Source: Levilactobacillus tangyuanensis
GTDB taxonomy: Bacteria > Bacillota > Bacilli > Lactobacillales > Lactobacillaceae
DNA: 64,000 nt
Reading direction: 5' to 3'
Assembly: GCF_003946545.1 (NCBI RefSeq)
Contig: NZ_RHOA01000003.1
Location: forward strand, 62,001-126,000
Numbering within the stretch: the first letter of the stretch is position 1; the number at the start of each line of letters is the position of its first letter. Below are positions 1 through 8,925 of the stretch, in pieces. A program made the translations under genes and the position numbers. The notes below the pieces were generated by a model. That model did not search any database. It had not been told where the DNA came from and was given only the letters and a program-made list of their open reading frames with translations.

Positions 1-867
1 GCGAGTCAATTGATTCAATTATTATTAGTTGCAGATTTGCCGGTGGACTGTGTGGTTATGCCCAATACTCTGGACGACACACCACGTTATCAGTCGTTGG
101 TTGTTGCCAGCACGGTGTGTGCTCATTTGAGTCTCCGCGTGGGAACGGCGGCTGACTATGGGCAAGCCCATTGGGTGGTGATTCTTGACCGGTCCGAAGA
201 ACATACACCTCAGGTTGAACGGGTTGCTGAACTTCGACGTCTGTTGAATCACATGGTTGAGAATGGCTTCAAGGGCCAACTGGTCTTTGCTGGCCGCGAG
301 GATGACGTATTAACCAGCTTTGCGAGTCATTTTTCAGGATTACCGACGGAACAAATATGGGGATTGGGGACTTATCCATTAACGCGATTATTGGCTCATC
401 GATTGGCCGATCAATTGGGGCTAGGAGCCGCAGCGATTCGAGCAACGGTGGTCGGTAGTGCCGCCAATCCAACGGTGGCCTGGAGTCGAACCTATGTCGG
501 GCCAACGCCAATTCTGATGTATCTGGCCAATGAGGACGCCAAGTTTAGTGGTGACGATCTCAGCAAGGTGGGGAATTGGTTACGTCGTGAGGCGACTGAA
601 CAATTAGAAACGTTACGGCTACTCGGGCTCATTCATCTCTTACAGGCCATTTTAGCCGAGCAACCCGTTATTGAGACCGTGACTAATATTCAGCCGGGTG
701 AAGAGACGTATGCGGCGGCTACACCAATCCTGGTCAATGCCACGGGCGTGCATCGGCTAACAAATCTCGTGCTGTCCGAAGACGAACAACAGGATTATGC
801 GGCCGGAATTAGTGAATTAAAAACAACCATTACGGCCATTGAAGGCCAACAAACGGAGGGAAAGTAA
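1..867 (+). CDS. LDH/MDH-fold protein lacking the catalytic residues (5' end outside window)
   Basis: The reading frame is open from base 1, so the true start and the Rossmann GxGxxG loop lie upstream. A TTG at position 10 is in frame but falls inside the first helix and has no ribosome binding site. Visible sequence covers most of a roughly 310-residue L-lactate/malate dehydrogenase fold. The segment WGLGTYPLTRLLAHRLADQL lines up with the family stretch GSGTSLDTARFR and has lost its Asp and Arg residues. VVGSAANPT sits where GEHGD(S) carries the catalytic His, and GREDD replaces NPVD. I therefore read it as an LDH-like pseudoenzyme rather than an active dehydrogenase; only the fold is assigned. 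The next gene follows after 3 bases, so it is probably co-transcribed with UPF0223 and the suhB-like gene. Confidence 0.75.
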   Translation, partial: ASQLIQLLLVADLPVDCVVMPNTLDDTPRYQSLVVASTVCAHLSLRVGTAADYGQAHWVVILDRSEEHTPQVERVAELRRLLNHMVENGFKGQLVFAGREDDVLTSFASHFSGLPTEQIWGLGTYPLTRLLAHRLADQLGLGAAAIRATVVGSAANPTVAWSRTYVGPTPILMYLANEDAKFSGDDLSKVGNWLRREATEQLETLRLLGLIHLLQAILAEQPVIETVTNIQPGEETYAAATPILVNATGVHRLTNLVLSEDEQQDYAAGISELKTTITAIEGQQTEGK

Positions 868-870
868 GGC

Positions 871-1164
871 ATGGCAACGAGTTCAAACTATGAGTATCCA
901 TTATTTCCAGACTGGTCAACGACTGATATCGTGGCGGTGACCAATCTTTATCAATTGGTTGAAGCAGCCTATGAAGATGGGCATGGCGTGGCAGCCAACG
1001 ACTTAGTGAGGGCCTATCGTGATTTTCAGAAGGTCGTTCCACAAAAATTTGAAGAAAAGCAGCTGGACCGCGATTTTGAGACGGCATCGGGATACAGTAT
1101 TTATCGAACGGTTAAGGCTGCACGACAGAACGATGGTCAGATCAAAATGAAGGAGCGCAACTAA
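871..1164 (+). CDS. UPF0223 family protein (YktA-like)
   Basis: A 97-residue soluble protein of unknown function. The pattern FPDWSTTDIVAVTNLYQLVE near the N-terminus and SGYSIYRTVKAAR near the C-terminus match what I know of the UPF0223/YktA family of Firmicutes, which is 85-100 residues long. ATG is preceded by GGAGGGAAAG overlapping the end of the upstream gene. Its TAA overlaps the ATG of the phosphatase gene by one base (TAATG), implying translational coupling. A yktA homologue close to a suhB homologue is conserved in bacilli. No catalytic motif is visible and no function is assigned. Confidence 0.85.
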   Translation: MATSSNYEYPLFPDWSTTDIVAVTNLYQLVEAAYEDGHGVAANDLVRAYRDFQKVVPQKFEEKQLDRDFETASGYSIYRTVKAARQNDGQIKMKERN

Positions 1165-1955
1165 TGGCAGAGGAATGGCAGCAACTGAATAAACAGGTAA
1201 CTGATCTATTGAAAACGGCCAGAGAACAGGTTCTGACAAAGATGCAGGCACCATTGACCGTCAACGAGAAGACCAATCGTAAAGACCTTGTGACTAACGT
1301 CGACAAGTCAAACGAGCAATTCTTAATTAAGCAGATTCACCAAATCGATCCGACCGCCCGCGTTTTAGGTGAAGAGGGCTTTGGTGATGCCCTTCAGGAC
1401 CTGAAGGGTCGTGTATGGATTGTCGATCCCATCGATGGGACGATGAATTTTGTTAAGCAACGTGACAATTTTGCCATTATGATTGGGATTTATCAGGATG
1501 GAGTTGGCCAATTAGGCTACATTTATGATGTCATGCAAGACGTCTTGTACCATGGCGGACCGGCCTTAGGCGGTGTCTATGCCGATGAACGACGTTTAGA
1601 AGCGCCGGCCAACATTGCCTTGGCTGATGGGTTAATTGGGGCCAGCGGCCCGTTGGTCGTCCATGACGTCAGTCATATGCAGGCCATTGTCCATGCCAGT
1701 GCCGGAATGCGGGTCTATGGTAGTGCCGGGATTGAATTAATTAATATCATGTTAGGTAAGACGCTGGGCTATATTTCCTATCTCAAGCCCTGGGATATTG
1801 CGGCCGGAAAAGTCCTACTGGAAGCGTTAGGGTGTCAAGTAACAACTATTGACGGGCAACCGCTCGATATGTTATCATCTAACCTTGTACTAGTAGCGAC
1901 GGAAAAGGCGCAACGTGATATTCTCCAAATTGAAGAAGATGACGTCTCACTGTGA
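1164..1955 (+). CDS. suhB: inositol monophosphatase family protein
   Basis: A 263-residue Mg-dependent phosphatase of the IMPase/FBPase superfamily. The three metal-site motifs are visible: GEEG at about residues 69-72, WIVDPIDGTMNFV at about 87-99, and WDIAAGKVLLEALG at about 211-224. Members hydrolyse inositol-1-phosphate, fructose-1,6-bisphosphate, NADP or related phosphates; the substrate here cannot be read from sequence. It is the last gene of the three-gene run at the left edge: an intrinsic terminator overlaps its stop codon. The start is the ATG overlapping the UPF0223 stop. Confidence 0.88.
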   Translation: MAEEWQQLNKQVTDLLKTAREQVLTKMQAPLTVNEKTNRKDLVTNVDKSNEQFLIKQIHQIDPTARVLGEEGFGDALQDLKGRVWIVDPIDGTMNFVKQRDNFAIMIGIYQDGVGQLGYIYDVMQDVLYHGGPALGGVYADERRLEAPANIALADGLIGASGPLVVHDVSHMQAIVHASAGMRVYGSAGIELINIMLGKTLGYISYLKPWDIAAGKVLLEALGCQVTTIDGQPLDMLSSNLVLVATEKAQRDILQIEEDDVSL

Positions 1956-1973
1956 CACTGTCACAGTTTTTTT
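1950..1973 (+). terminator. intrinsic terminator overlapping the suhB stop
   Basis: A perfect 7-bp stem CTGTGAC/GTCACAG with a 3-base loop is followed by seven T. The stop codon lies inside the left arm. Confidence 0.85.
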
Positions 1974-1993
1974 ATGCGGCCGGCTGGTACGGA

Positions 1994-2022
1994 TGGACTT
2001 TACCAGTTATAGACGCTACACT
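1994..2022 (+). promoter_or_regulatory. candidate sigma-A promoter of typA
   Basis: TGGACT (1994-1999), a 17-base spacer and TACACT (2017-2022). A small CTTAC/GTAAG hairpin follows in the roughly 65-base leader. Confidence 0.5.
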
Positions 2023-2091
2023 AAGCGTACTTACTCAGTAAGCATGCCGTGATTCCATCTAATTCACCAAGCACGAAAGGAAGAAATACAC

Positions 2092-3936
2092 TTGAAAATC
2101 AGAGATGATATCCGCAACATTGCCATCATTGCCCACGTTGACCACGGTAAGACCACCTTGGTTAACGAAATGCTCAAACAGTCCGATACGTTAGACGAAC
2201 ACGCGTCTATTGAAGACCGTGCCATGGATACTAATGCTATCGAAAAGGAACGGGGTATTACGATCCTGTCCAAGAACACTGCCGTCCGTTATGGCGACAA
2301 ACAAGTTAACATCTTGGATACCCCAGGACACGCCGACTTTGGTGGTGAAGTGGAACGGATCATGCGCATGGTTGACGGCGTTTTGCTTGTCGTTGACGCC
2401 TACGAAGGAACGATGCCACAAACTCGTTTCGTTCTGAAGAAAGCCCTCGATCAACATTTAACCCCAATCGTGGTTATTAACAAGGTTGACCGTGAAGGCG
2501 CTCGTCCATCCGAAGTCGTTGATGAAGTCTTAGACCTCTTCATCGAATTGGGTGCTGACGAAGACCAATTAGACTTCCCAGTTGTTTATGCTTCTGCCAT
2601 GAACGGGACCTCTAGTTACGAACCAGAAATTTCTTCACAAGAACACACTATGAAGCCAATTTTTGAAACCATCATCAAGCACATCCCAGCACCAATTGAT
2701 AACAGCGACGAACCATTACAGTTCCAAGTTGCTATGTTGGACTACAACGACTTCGTTGGTCGTATCGGGATTGGCCGGATCTTCCGTGGGAAGATCAAGG
2801 TCGGTGACAGTGTTACTGTTATGAAGCTTGACGGTTCTAAGCAAAACTTCCGGGTTACCAAGTTGTTTGGTTTCTTCGGTTTGAAGCGTTTGGAAATCAA
2901 CGAAGCCCAAGCGGGTGACTTGATTGCCGTTTCCGGGATGGAAGAAATCAACGTTGGTGAAACGGTGGTTGCGCCTGACCATCTTGAACCACTTCCAGTT
3001 CTGCGGATTGACGAACCAACCTTGCAGATGACTTTCCGGACCAACGACTCACCATTTGCTGGTCGTGAAGGTAAGTTTGTGACGTCTCGTCAAATCGAAG
3101 AACGTTTGAAGCGTGAACTTCATACCGACGTTTCCTTACGAGTTGATGACACCGACAATCCTGGTGCCTGGGTCGTATCCGGTCGTGGTGAACTTCATTT
3201 GTCCATCTTGATCGAAACGATGCGTCGTGAAGGTTACGAATTACAAGCATCTCGCCCAGAAGTTATCTACAGAACGATTGACAATGTTCGTTGCGAACCA
3301 TTTGAATCCGTTCAAATCGATACGCCTGACGAATACACCGGTTCAATCATTGACACACTTTCTCAACGTAAGGGTGAAATGAAGAACATGGAAGCCGTTG
3401 GGAACGGTCAAACTCGTTTGACTTTCTTAGCACCTTCACGTGGGTTAATCGGTTACTCAACTGAATTCTTGTCCTTGACTCGTGGTTACGGGATCATGAA
3501 CCATACCTTCTCGAAGTACCTCCCTGTTATCAAGAACTGGAACCCTGGTCGTCACAACGGGACTTTAGTTTCCATCAACTCTGGTAAGGTTACCACGTAC
3601 GCCATCATGGCCGTTCAAGACCGTGGGTTAATCTTTACCGATGCTGGGACCGAAGTTTACGAAGGGATGATCGTCGGCCAAAACAGTCGTGATAACGATA
3701 TCTCCGTTAACATTACGCGTGGTCGTAACCAAACCAACGTCCGGGCCGCTGGGTCTGAAGATATTGCTAAGGTTAAGTCACCATTGAAGATGTCCTTGGA
3801 AGAATCACTTGAATTCATCAACGAAGATGAATACTGTGAAATCACCCCAGAACATGTTCGTTTACGGAAGACTATCCTGAACACGGGTGAACGTGAAAAG
3901 GCTGCTAAGAAGCGCCGGACCGCTGCTCGTAAGTAA
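2092..3936 (+). CDS. typA: ribosome-associated translational GTPase TypA/BipA
   Basis: A 614-residue translational GTPase that binds the ribosome and acts in ribosome assembly and stress adaptation. The G domain shows [10 protein letters not shown] (G1, residues about 14-23), EKERGITI (switch I), [11 protein letters not shown] (G3) and NKVDREGA (G4). EF-G-like domains III and V and the BipA-specific C-terminal domain follow. Length matches the family. The start is TTG, reading [20 protein letters not shown] and preceded by AAAGGAAGAAA; a TTG start on so central a gene is typical of this genome. It is a single-gene unit, with its own candidate promoter and a strong terminator. Confidence 0.96.
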   Translation: MKIRDDIRNIAIIAHVDHGKTTLVNEMLKQSDTLDEHASIEDRAMDTNAIEKERGITILSKNTAVRYGDKQVNILDTPGHADFGGEVERIMRMVDGVLLVVDAYEGTMPQTRFVLKKALDQHLTPIVVINKVDREGARPSEVVDEVLDLFIELGADEDQLDFPVVYASAMNGTSSYEPEISSQEHTMKPIFETIIKHIPAPIDNSDEPLQFQVAMLDYNDFVGRIGIGRIFRGKIKVGDSVTVMKLDGSKQNFRVTKLFGFFGLKRLEINEAQAGDLIAVSGMEEINVGETVVAPDHLEPLPVLRIDEPTLQMTFRTNDSPFAGREGKFVTSRQIEERLKRELHTDVSLRVDDTDNPGAWVVSGRGELHLSILIETMRREGYELQASRPEVIYRTIDNVRCEPFESVQIDTPDEYTGSIIDTLSQRKGEMKNMEAVGNGQTRLTFLAPSRGLIGYSTEFLSLTRGYGIMNHTFSKYLPVIKNWNPGRHNGTLVSINSGKVTTYAIMAVQDRGLIFTDAGTEVYEGMIVGQNSRDNDISVNITRGRNQTNVRAAGSEDIAKVKSPLKMSLEESLEFINEDEYCEITPEHVRLRKTILNTGEREKAAKKRRTAARK

Positions 3937-3958
3937 TCTTAACTTTAAATAAAACTTT

Positions 3959-4002
3959 ACCGGTAACAAACGTGGTCAACCACGGGTGTTACCGGTTTTT
4001 TT
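3959..4002 (+). terminator. intrinsic terminator of typA
   Basis: Outer stem ACCGGTAACA (3959-3968) pairs with TGTTACCGGT (3987-3996). An inner CGTGG/CCACG hairpin sits within the loop, and a run of T follows. Confidence 0.9.
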
Positions 4003-4025
4003 ATCCAAAAATGGCCGCGGAGCTA

Positions 4026-4034
4026 TGCTATAAT
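4026..4034 (+). promoter_or_regulatory. extended -10 promoter of ftsW
   Basis: TG-C-TATAAT is a perfect extended -10 box. No convincing -35 element lies upstream. It is about 50 bases before the ftsW start. Confidence 0.65.
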
Positions 4035-4085
4035 ATAAACATTCGATTACCGTAAGAAACGGTAGATTTGGAGCGAACTGATCGT

Positions 4086-5240
4086 ATGCGAAAGTTAAAA
4101 TATTTAGATTATTGGTTATTAGTCCCGTACCTGATATTGAGTATCTTCGGGATTGTTATGGTATATTCCGCGAGTGCGGATATCGGTAGTCAAAATGGCG
4201 GTAGCCCATTTAGCTACCTGGTTAAGCAGACCATTTACGTTATCATGGGGCTGTGCATTCTGGCCTTTATGACGATGATGAACATTAATAAACTCCGCAA
4301 TAAAAATGTCTTGAAGTATGCCGGGTATGTTGCGTTAGGATCCTTGGCGCTCTTGTTGGTCATGGGACAGACGATCAATGGGGCGGCCGGTTGGTTCCAC
4401 CTGGGACCTATCAGTATCCAACCCGCCGAATTCGTGAAATTCTATGTGATTATTTGGCTGGCCAACGTCAATGCCAAACGGCAGGATGAGATTCAACTCG
4501 AGGGTTGGTGGGCGACGATGCGGTGGCCACTGATCATCTGCCTGGGTATCGTTGGCCTAATCTTCTTGCAACCGGACCTTGGTGGGGCAACGATTAATGC
4601 CAGCATTATTTTCGTCATGGTCTTGGCGAGTGGCTTCAATTGGAAAGGGGCCATGCTGATTTTTGGGGCGGCCTTTCTTGCGGTGGTTGGGGTTCTTTTC
4701 CCAATTGTCGTCAAGGTTTCGGAAATGGGCTTCGCCAAAAATAATTATCAACTACAACGAATTGTGGCTTTCATCAATCCGTTCGAACATTCCCAATCGG
4801 TTGGCCAACAACTGGTTAATTCCTACTATGCGCTTAGCAATGGGGGGATCTTTGGGGTGGGTTGGGGAAATAGTATTCAAAAAACAGGCTATCTACCTGA
4901 ACCCAACACCGATTTTATTATGGCGATTTTAGCCGAGGAACTGGGACTCATTACGGCCCTGGGAATCATCGCCCTTTTATTCCTGATTATTCTCCGGACG
5001 GTTCTGGTTGGTATTCGGAGTAATTCAACGTATCAATCATTGATTTGTTACGGTACCGCCACGTATCTGACCGTTCAAACGCTGTTTAATTTAGGTGGGG
5101 TGCTGGGAATGCTACCTATTACCGGGGTTACCTTCCCATTTATCAGTTACGGGGGGTCCAGTACTTGGACGCTGGCCCTGGTCATGGGGGTTGTCCTTAA
5201 TATTAGTACGCGTCAGAAACATTATCGATTGACCCATTAG
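4086..5240 (+). CDS. ftsW: peptidoglycan polymerase FtsW (SEDS family)
   Basis: A polytopic membrane protein of 384 residues with about ten hydrophobic segments. It is a SEDS glycosyltransferase of septal cell-wall synthesis. Family signatures visible are MVYSAS in the first segment, NGAAGWFHLGPISIQPAEF in mid-protein and FPFISYGGSS near the C-terminus. I prefer ATG at 4086 because GGAG lies about 12 bases upstream; a TTG at 4068 in the same frame has no ribosome binding site. FtsW rather than RodA is suggested by its position between typA and ylbG, as in bacilli. The downstream ylbG starts after 11 bases with a strong site, so co-transcription is likely. Confidence 0.9.
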   Translation: MRKLKYLDYWLLVPYLILSIFGIVMVYSASADIGSQNGGSPFSYLVKQTIYVIMGLCILAFMTMMNINKLRNKNVLKYAGYVALGSLALLLVMGQTINGAAGWFHLGPISIQPAEFVKFYVIIWLANVNAKRQDEIQLEGWWATMRWPLIICLGIVGLIFLQPDLGGATINASIIFVMVLASGFNWKGAMLIFGAAFLAVVGVLFPIVVKVSEMGFAKNNYQLQRIVAFINPFEHSQSVGQQLVNSYYALSNGGIFGVGWGNSIQKTGYLPEPNTDFIMAILAEELGLITALGIIALLFLIILRTVLVGIRSNSTYQSLICYGTATYLTVQTLFNLGGVLGMLPITGVTFPFISYGGSSTWTLALVMGVVLNISTRQKHYRLTH

Positions 5241-5251
5241 GAGGTGGACCA

Positions 5252-5536
5252 ATGGCATTTGAAATGCAAGAACGACAAAGCTTAGTTGTTTACACCTATA
5301 GTCTCAAACAAACACGGCAGTTAAAGCGTTACGGAACGGTCATGTACGTCTCCAAGAAGATGCGCTACGTGGTGCTTTACGTGAACCGTGATGCAGTTCC
5401 GGCGTTGACGGAACAACTGAGCCATCTACGCTTTGTTAAGCGCGTGGTGGCTTCAAAACGCCCGGACATTAGAGAAACTTTTAATGGTGTCGCGGAAGAT
5501 TTACAAACCCCAGATTTAAAGGATGAGGAAGAATGA
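5252..5536 (+). CDS. ylbG: YlbG family protein (DUF2129)
   Basis: A 94-residue protein of the DUF2129/YlbG family, probably cytoplasmic, function unknown. The pattern RQSLVVYTYSLKQTRQLKRY at the start and LRFVKRVVASKRP later fit the family. AGGAGG precedes the ATG. The last four bases overlap the start of rsmD (ATGA), and ylbG lies directly before rsmD-coaD as in Bacillus. Confidence 0.88.
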   Translation: MAFEMQERQSLVVYTYSLKQTRQLKRYGTVMYVSKKMRYVVLYVNRDAVPALTEQLSHLRFVKRVVASKRPDIRETFNGVAEDLQTPDLKDEEE

Positions 5537-6096
5537 GAATTGTTGCAGGAGAGTATGGCGGACGGCGATTAAAGGCGGTCCCTGGCATGGCAACTCGACC
5601 AACGACCGATAAGGTTAAGGAAGCGCTGTTCAATATGATTGGCCCCTATTTCGATGGTGGTCGGAGTCTGGACTTATTTGCTGGCTCAGGCGGTCTGAGT
5701 ATTGAAGCGGTCTCCCGGGGTGTTGCTGAGGCCGTCCTGATTGACCGGCAATATGCGGCGATCAAGACGATTAAGGACAACGTCGCGGTGACCAAGGCGC
5801 CAGAAAAATTTGAAATCTTGAAACGTGATGCCAATCGGGCTATCCCCGAATTGGCCGATCGAGGGGACAAATTTGACCTAGTCTTCTTTGACCCACCATA
5901 TGCTCAGCAAAAGATCATGGCCGAAATGGATCGTCTGCGGGAGCTCGGATTGTTGAATAGCGGCGCCCGAGTTATCTGTGAGACTGACCAGCAGGCACAA
6001 TTGCCTGACGACATTGCTGGGTTCAACCTGATTGAACGCCGGGACTATGGCATTACTGAAATCACTATTTATGAACTAGGAAGTGATGTGGGATGA
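5533..6096 (+). CDS. rsmD: 16S rRNA (guanine-966-N2)-methyltransferase RsmD
   Basis: A 187-residue SAM-dependent methyltransferase that modifies G966 of 16S rRNA during 30S assembly. It opens with MRIVAGEYGGRRLKAVPG and TRPTTDKVKEALFNM, typical of RsmD. The SAM site is DLFAGSGGLSIEA at about residues 47-59, and the N6/N2-MTase motif IV is FFDPPY at about 118-123. Four-base overlaps with ylbG upstream and coaD downstream indicate tight translational coupling. Confidence 0.94.
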   Translation: MRIVAGEYGGRRLKAVPGMATRPTTDKVKEALFNMIGPYFDGGRSLDLFAGSGGLSIEAVSRGVAEAVLIDRQYAAIKTIKDNVAVTKAPEKFEILKRDANRAIPELADRGDKFDLVFFDPPYAQQKIMAEMDRLRELGLLNSGARVICETDQQAQLPDDIAGFNLIERRDYGITEITIYELGSDVG

Positions 6097-6587
6097 CACT
6101 CGCTGTTTTTCCGGGAAGTTTTGATCCCTTAACCAATGGCCACCTGGACCTGATTCAACGGGCCAGTCGCCTTTTCGATCAGCTGATCGTGGTGGTTGGT
6201 CAGAATACCAGTAAGGCCAGCGTGTTTACACCGGCCGAACGGGTTGCCTTCATTGAAGCCAGCGTTCAAGATCTGGTCAATGTGCAGGTTCGGATTGAAG
6301 CTGGTCTCACCGTCGACTTCATGAAGCAAGTGCATGCCACGGCTTTGGTTCGGGGCTTGCGAAACGCAACGGACTTTGAGTATGAACAGGGCATCGCGGG
6401 GATGAATCGGGCCTTGGCACCTGAGATTGAGACCGTTTGTTTGTTAGCAGATGGTCGCTATCAGTTTGTCTCGTCCAGTCTGTTAAAAGAGGTCGCCAAG
6501 TTTGGTGGCGATTTATCCAAGCTAGTGCCACCGGCTGTGGCAACGGCCTTGGTGGATCGATTAGAAAGTGGGCGGACACGTGATTAA
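6093..6587 (+). CDS. coaD: phosphopantetheine adenylyltransferase
   Basis: A 164-residue enzyme that transfers AMP from ATP to 4'-phosphopantetheine, the penultimate step of coenzyme A synthesis. The nucleotidyltransferase motif GSFDPLTNGHLDLI is at residues 8-21, and RGLRNATDFEYE and YQFVSSSLLKEVA are the other family motifs. It overlaps rsmD by four bases and the following protease gene by about eight. Confidence 0.96.
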   Translation: MTLAVFPGSFDPLTNGHLDLIQRASRLFDQLIVVVGQNTSKASVFTPAERVAFIEASVQDLVNVQVRIEAGLTVDFMKQVHATALVRGLRNATDFEYEQGIAGMNRALAPEIETVCLLADGRYQFVSSSLLKEVAKFGGDLSKLVPPAVATALVDRLESGRTRD

Positions 6588-7629
6588 ACGAGTATGGCAG
6601 CGAGCAGGTCGGCAGATTTTAATCACCATTGCCCTTGTTGTGGCGGTCTTGGCCTTTTTCTTTTGGCCATTGCCCAAATACATCGAAGGCCCAGGTAGCG
6701 CCGATGATTTGAAGTCGTTCGTTAGCATGCCAGGTCATGCCGACAAGCGCGGCGGGAAGTTCATGATCACATCGGTTGCCTTGGCTCAGGCGCGACCGGC
6801 TTCCTACTTGTACGCTAAGTTCAATCCCACTTTTAGTGTTGAAAGTGCGGATGCGGTCACCGGTGGGGAAAGCAATGCGACCTATGATCGGGTTCAGAAC
6901 TTCTATATGCAGAGCGCCATTAACGAATCTATTTATACGGCTTATAAGGCCGCAAATAAGACGGTTAGTCGGCAGTATCTAGGCATCTATGTCCTTAATG
7001 TGGCCAAAAATTCACCGTTTGCCAAGTCGCTGAAGGTTGGCGATACAGTTACCAAGGTGAATGGCCGGCATTTCAATTCGATGGTGGGATACCAACACTA
7101 CATTCAGAAGCAGAAGGTTGGCCAACGGGCGACGGTGACCTACCAACATAATGGTCATACCCGTCAGGCAACGGCCAAGCTGATGACCTTACCAGGTACC
7201 AAGAAGGCAGGAATTGGGATTACTCTGACGGATAACGTCAAAGTCACGGCCAAGCCCAAAGTCACGGTTAATCCGGGAAATATTGGGGGACCCTCCGGTG
7301 GACTGATGTTTAGCCTACAGATCTATACCCAGGTGACCGGAAAGAATCTGCGCCAGGGACGGAAGATTGCCGGAACCGGTACCGTCGACAGCAACGGTGA
7401 TGTGGGTGAAATCGGTGGAATTGATAAGAAGATTATTGCCGCCAAAAGAGCGGGGGCCACGGTTTTCTTTGCGCCATACGTGAAGCCTACCAAGCTACTC
7501 TTGAAGTATGAAGAACATCATCAGACGAATTATCAGTTGGCCAAGTCAACGGCTAAGAAGTATGCCCCAAATATGAAAGTCGTTCCGGTTAAGAACTTTA
7601 ATGATGCCGTTAAATACTTGGAAAAATAA
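6580..7629 (+). CDS. ylbL: SepM/YlbL family membrane-anchored PDZ-Lon-like serine protease
   Basis: About 349 residues. An N-terminal membrane anchor (ILITIALVVAVLAFFFW) is followed by an extracellular PDZ domain (about residues 130-200) and a C-terminal Lon-type protease domain. The Ser-Lys dyad is visible: Ser239 in GGPSGG and Lys284 in GGIDKKII, spaced as in Lon. Streptococcal SepM processes competence pheromone, while Bacillus YlbL acts in division and the DNA-damage response; the substrate here is unknown. GTG at 6580 is chosen over GTG at 6568 for less overlap with coaD, but the site is weak and both are possible. A terminator follows. Confidence 0.88.
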   Translation: MIKRVWQRAGRQILITIALVVAVLAFFFWPLPKYIEGPGSADDLKSFVSMPGHADKRGGKFMITSVALAQARPASYLYAKFNPTFSVESADAVTGGESNATYDRVQNFYMQSAINESIYTAYKAANKTVSRQYLGIYVLNVAKNSPFAKSLKVGDTVTKVNGRHFNSMVGYQHYIQKQKVGQRATVTYQHNGHTRQATAKLMTLPGTKKAGIGITLTDNVKVTAKPKVTVNPGNIGGPSGGLMFSLQIYTQVTGKNLRQGRKIAGTGTVDSNGDVGEIGGIDKKIIAAKRAGATVFFAPYVKPTKLLLKYEEHHQTNYQLAKSTAKKYAPNMKVVPVKNFNDAVKYLEK

Positions 7630-7630
7630 A

Positions 7631-7658
7631 AAGATTGCCAGTGATGGCAATCTTTTTT
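7631..7658 (+). terminator. intrinsic terminator after ylbL
   Basis: A perfect 10-bp stem AAGATTGCCA/TGGCAATCTT with loop GTGA, followed by a T run. Confidence 0.9.
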
Positions 7659-7717
7659 GTTGTCGGAAAAGTTTTTAAGCGTCGCTGACGGAGCTAAGAG
7701 GTATAGGAGGCGAGGAT

Positions 7718-8398
7718 GTGCAGCGAATCAGCGATTGGTGGCGGCGATTACCGCGAATATGGCAGATAGGGATAGGGGTAGCGGTTGGCATGGCAGTTGT
7801 TTTAATGGGGTGGGGGTTGTTGACACCCCTTAAGGCCAGCCCGCCTGGCGTCGTACCAACGATGAGATCGAGCTCTGCGACTGGCAACAACCAGACTGGG
7901 GCACGCACCCCACTCAAGAGTGGAGAGTCGCATTCGGGAAGTGAGGTGAGCCATCCCACCCGGATTTTTGTCGATATCCAGGGAGCAGTTAACCATCCAG
8001 GGCTCTACCAGTTTACCAGTGAGATGCGAGTCGCTGATGCCTTAAAGGCGGCCGGCGGGCTGGTACCGCGAGCCGATCGCCGTCAGGTGAATTTGGCGGC
8101 GCGACTGACCGACCAGCAGCAATTATACTTGCCACTGAAGGGTGAAAAGGCTCCCGCGGCGGCGACTCAGACGACTGGCACGAAGACGACCAGTGAGAGT
8201 ACCACAACGGTAGTTAATCTGAACTCGGCATCAGTCACGGAGCTTCAGCAGCTCACCGGTATTGGCGAGAAGAAGGCCGAAAAAATTGTGGCTTATCGAA
8301 ACGATCACGGCTCTTTTCAATCCGTGAAGGACTTGGCCCAGGTGCCTGGCTTTGGTGATAAGACGGTGGCCAATCTAGCCGATCAGTTAACCACCTAG
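7718..8398 (+). CDS. comEA: competence protein ComEA, DNA receptor
   Basis: A 226-residue membrane-anchored DNA-binding protein of the transformation machinery. It has an N-terminal anchor (about residues 15-35), a low-complexity linker, an SLBB domain (FVDIQGAVNHPGLYQF, about residue 87 on) and a C-terminal double helix-hairpin-helix (VNLNSASVTELQQLTGIGEK and FQSVKDLAQVPGFGDKTV) that binds double-stranded DNA. It starts at GTG with AGGAGG 7 bases upstream. It heads the comE cluster; comEB follows after 41 bases. Confidence 0.94.
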   Translation: MQRISDWWRRLPRIWQIGIGVAVGMAVVLMGWGLLTPLKASPPGVVPTMRSSSATGNNQTGARTPLKSGESHSGSEVSHPTRIFVDIQGAVNHPGLYQFTSEMRVADALKAAGGLVPRADRRQVNLAARLTDQQQLYLPLKGEKAPAAATQTTGTKTTSESTTTVVNLNSASVTELQQLTGIGEKKAEKIVAYRNDHGSFQSVKDLAQVPGFGDKTVANLADQLTT

Positions 8399-8402
8399 CG
8401 CG

Positions 8403-8411
8403 TGGTATACT
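8403..8411 (+). promoter_or_regulatory. possible extended -10 before comEB
   Basis: TGG-TATACT immediately downstream of the comEA stop. No good -35 is seen, so this may be an internal promoter or chance. Confidence 0.3.
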
Positions 8412-8439
8412 AGCCAATAAAAATAAATGAAATGGGGTC

Positions 8440-8925
8440 ATGACGGTGGCAGAGAAAAGAATTCCATGGGATCAATATTTTATGTTGCAGGCTTTGGTGA
8501 TTTCGACGCGGAGCACCTGCAACCGTTTGTCAGTGGGCGCGACGCTGGTTCGTGACAAGCGGATCATCGCGGCCGGTTATAACGGATCGGTGTCCGGTGA
8601 TGATCACTGTTTAGACGAAGGGTGTTATTTAGTTGATGGCCATTGTGTTCGGACGATTCATGCCGAAATGAATGCGGTCTTGCAATGTGCTAAGTTTGGC
8701 GAGGCGACTGATGGCGCTGAAATTTATGTGACGGACTTTCCATGTTTGCCATGTACCAAGATGCTGCTACAGGCGGGAATTAGGAAGATCAGTTATCTGC
8801 GGAATTATCATAACGATCCCTATGCGGAAAAATTAATTGCCCTTAAGCAGGTGGACTTACATCAAGTGTCCGTTGATCCCCAACTTTTAAACCAATTGAA
8901 GGCTGATTTGCCAACGGACGACTAG
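8440..8925 (+). CDS. comEB: ComE operon protein 2, dCMP deaminase
   Basis: A 161-residue zinc-dependent deaminase that converts dCMP to dUMP. The zinc and catalytic motifs are HAEMNAVLQ (about residues 74-82) and PCLPCTK (about 104-110); an additional Cys/His cluster (CNRLSVG, HCLDEGC) typical of dCMP deaminases lies N-terminal. Its role in transformation is indirect, but its position between comEA and comEC is conserved in Firmicutes. The stop shares one base with the GTG of comEC (TAGTG). Confidence 0.92.
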   Translation: MTVAEKRIPWDQYFMLQALVISTRSTCNRLSVGATLVRDKRIIAAGYNGSVSGDDHCLDEGCYLVDGHCVRTIHAEMNAVLQCAKFGEATDGAEIYVTDFPCLPCTKMLLQAGIRKISYLRNYHNDPYAEKLIALKQVDLHQVSVDPQLLNQLKADLPTDD

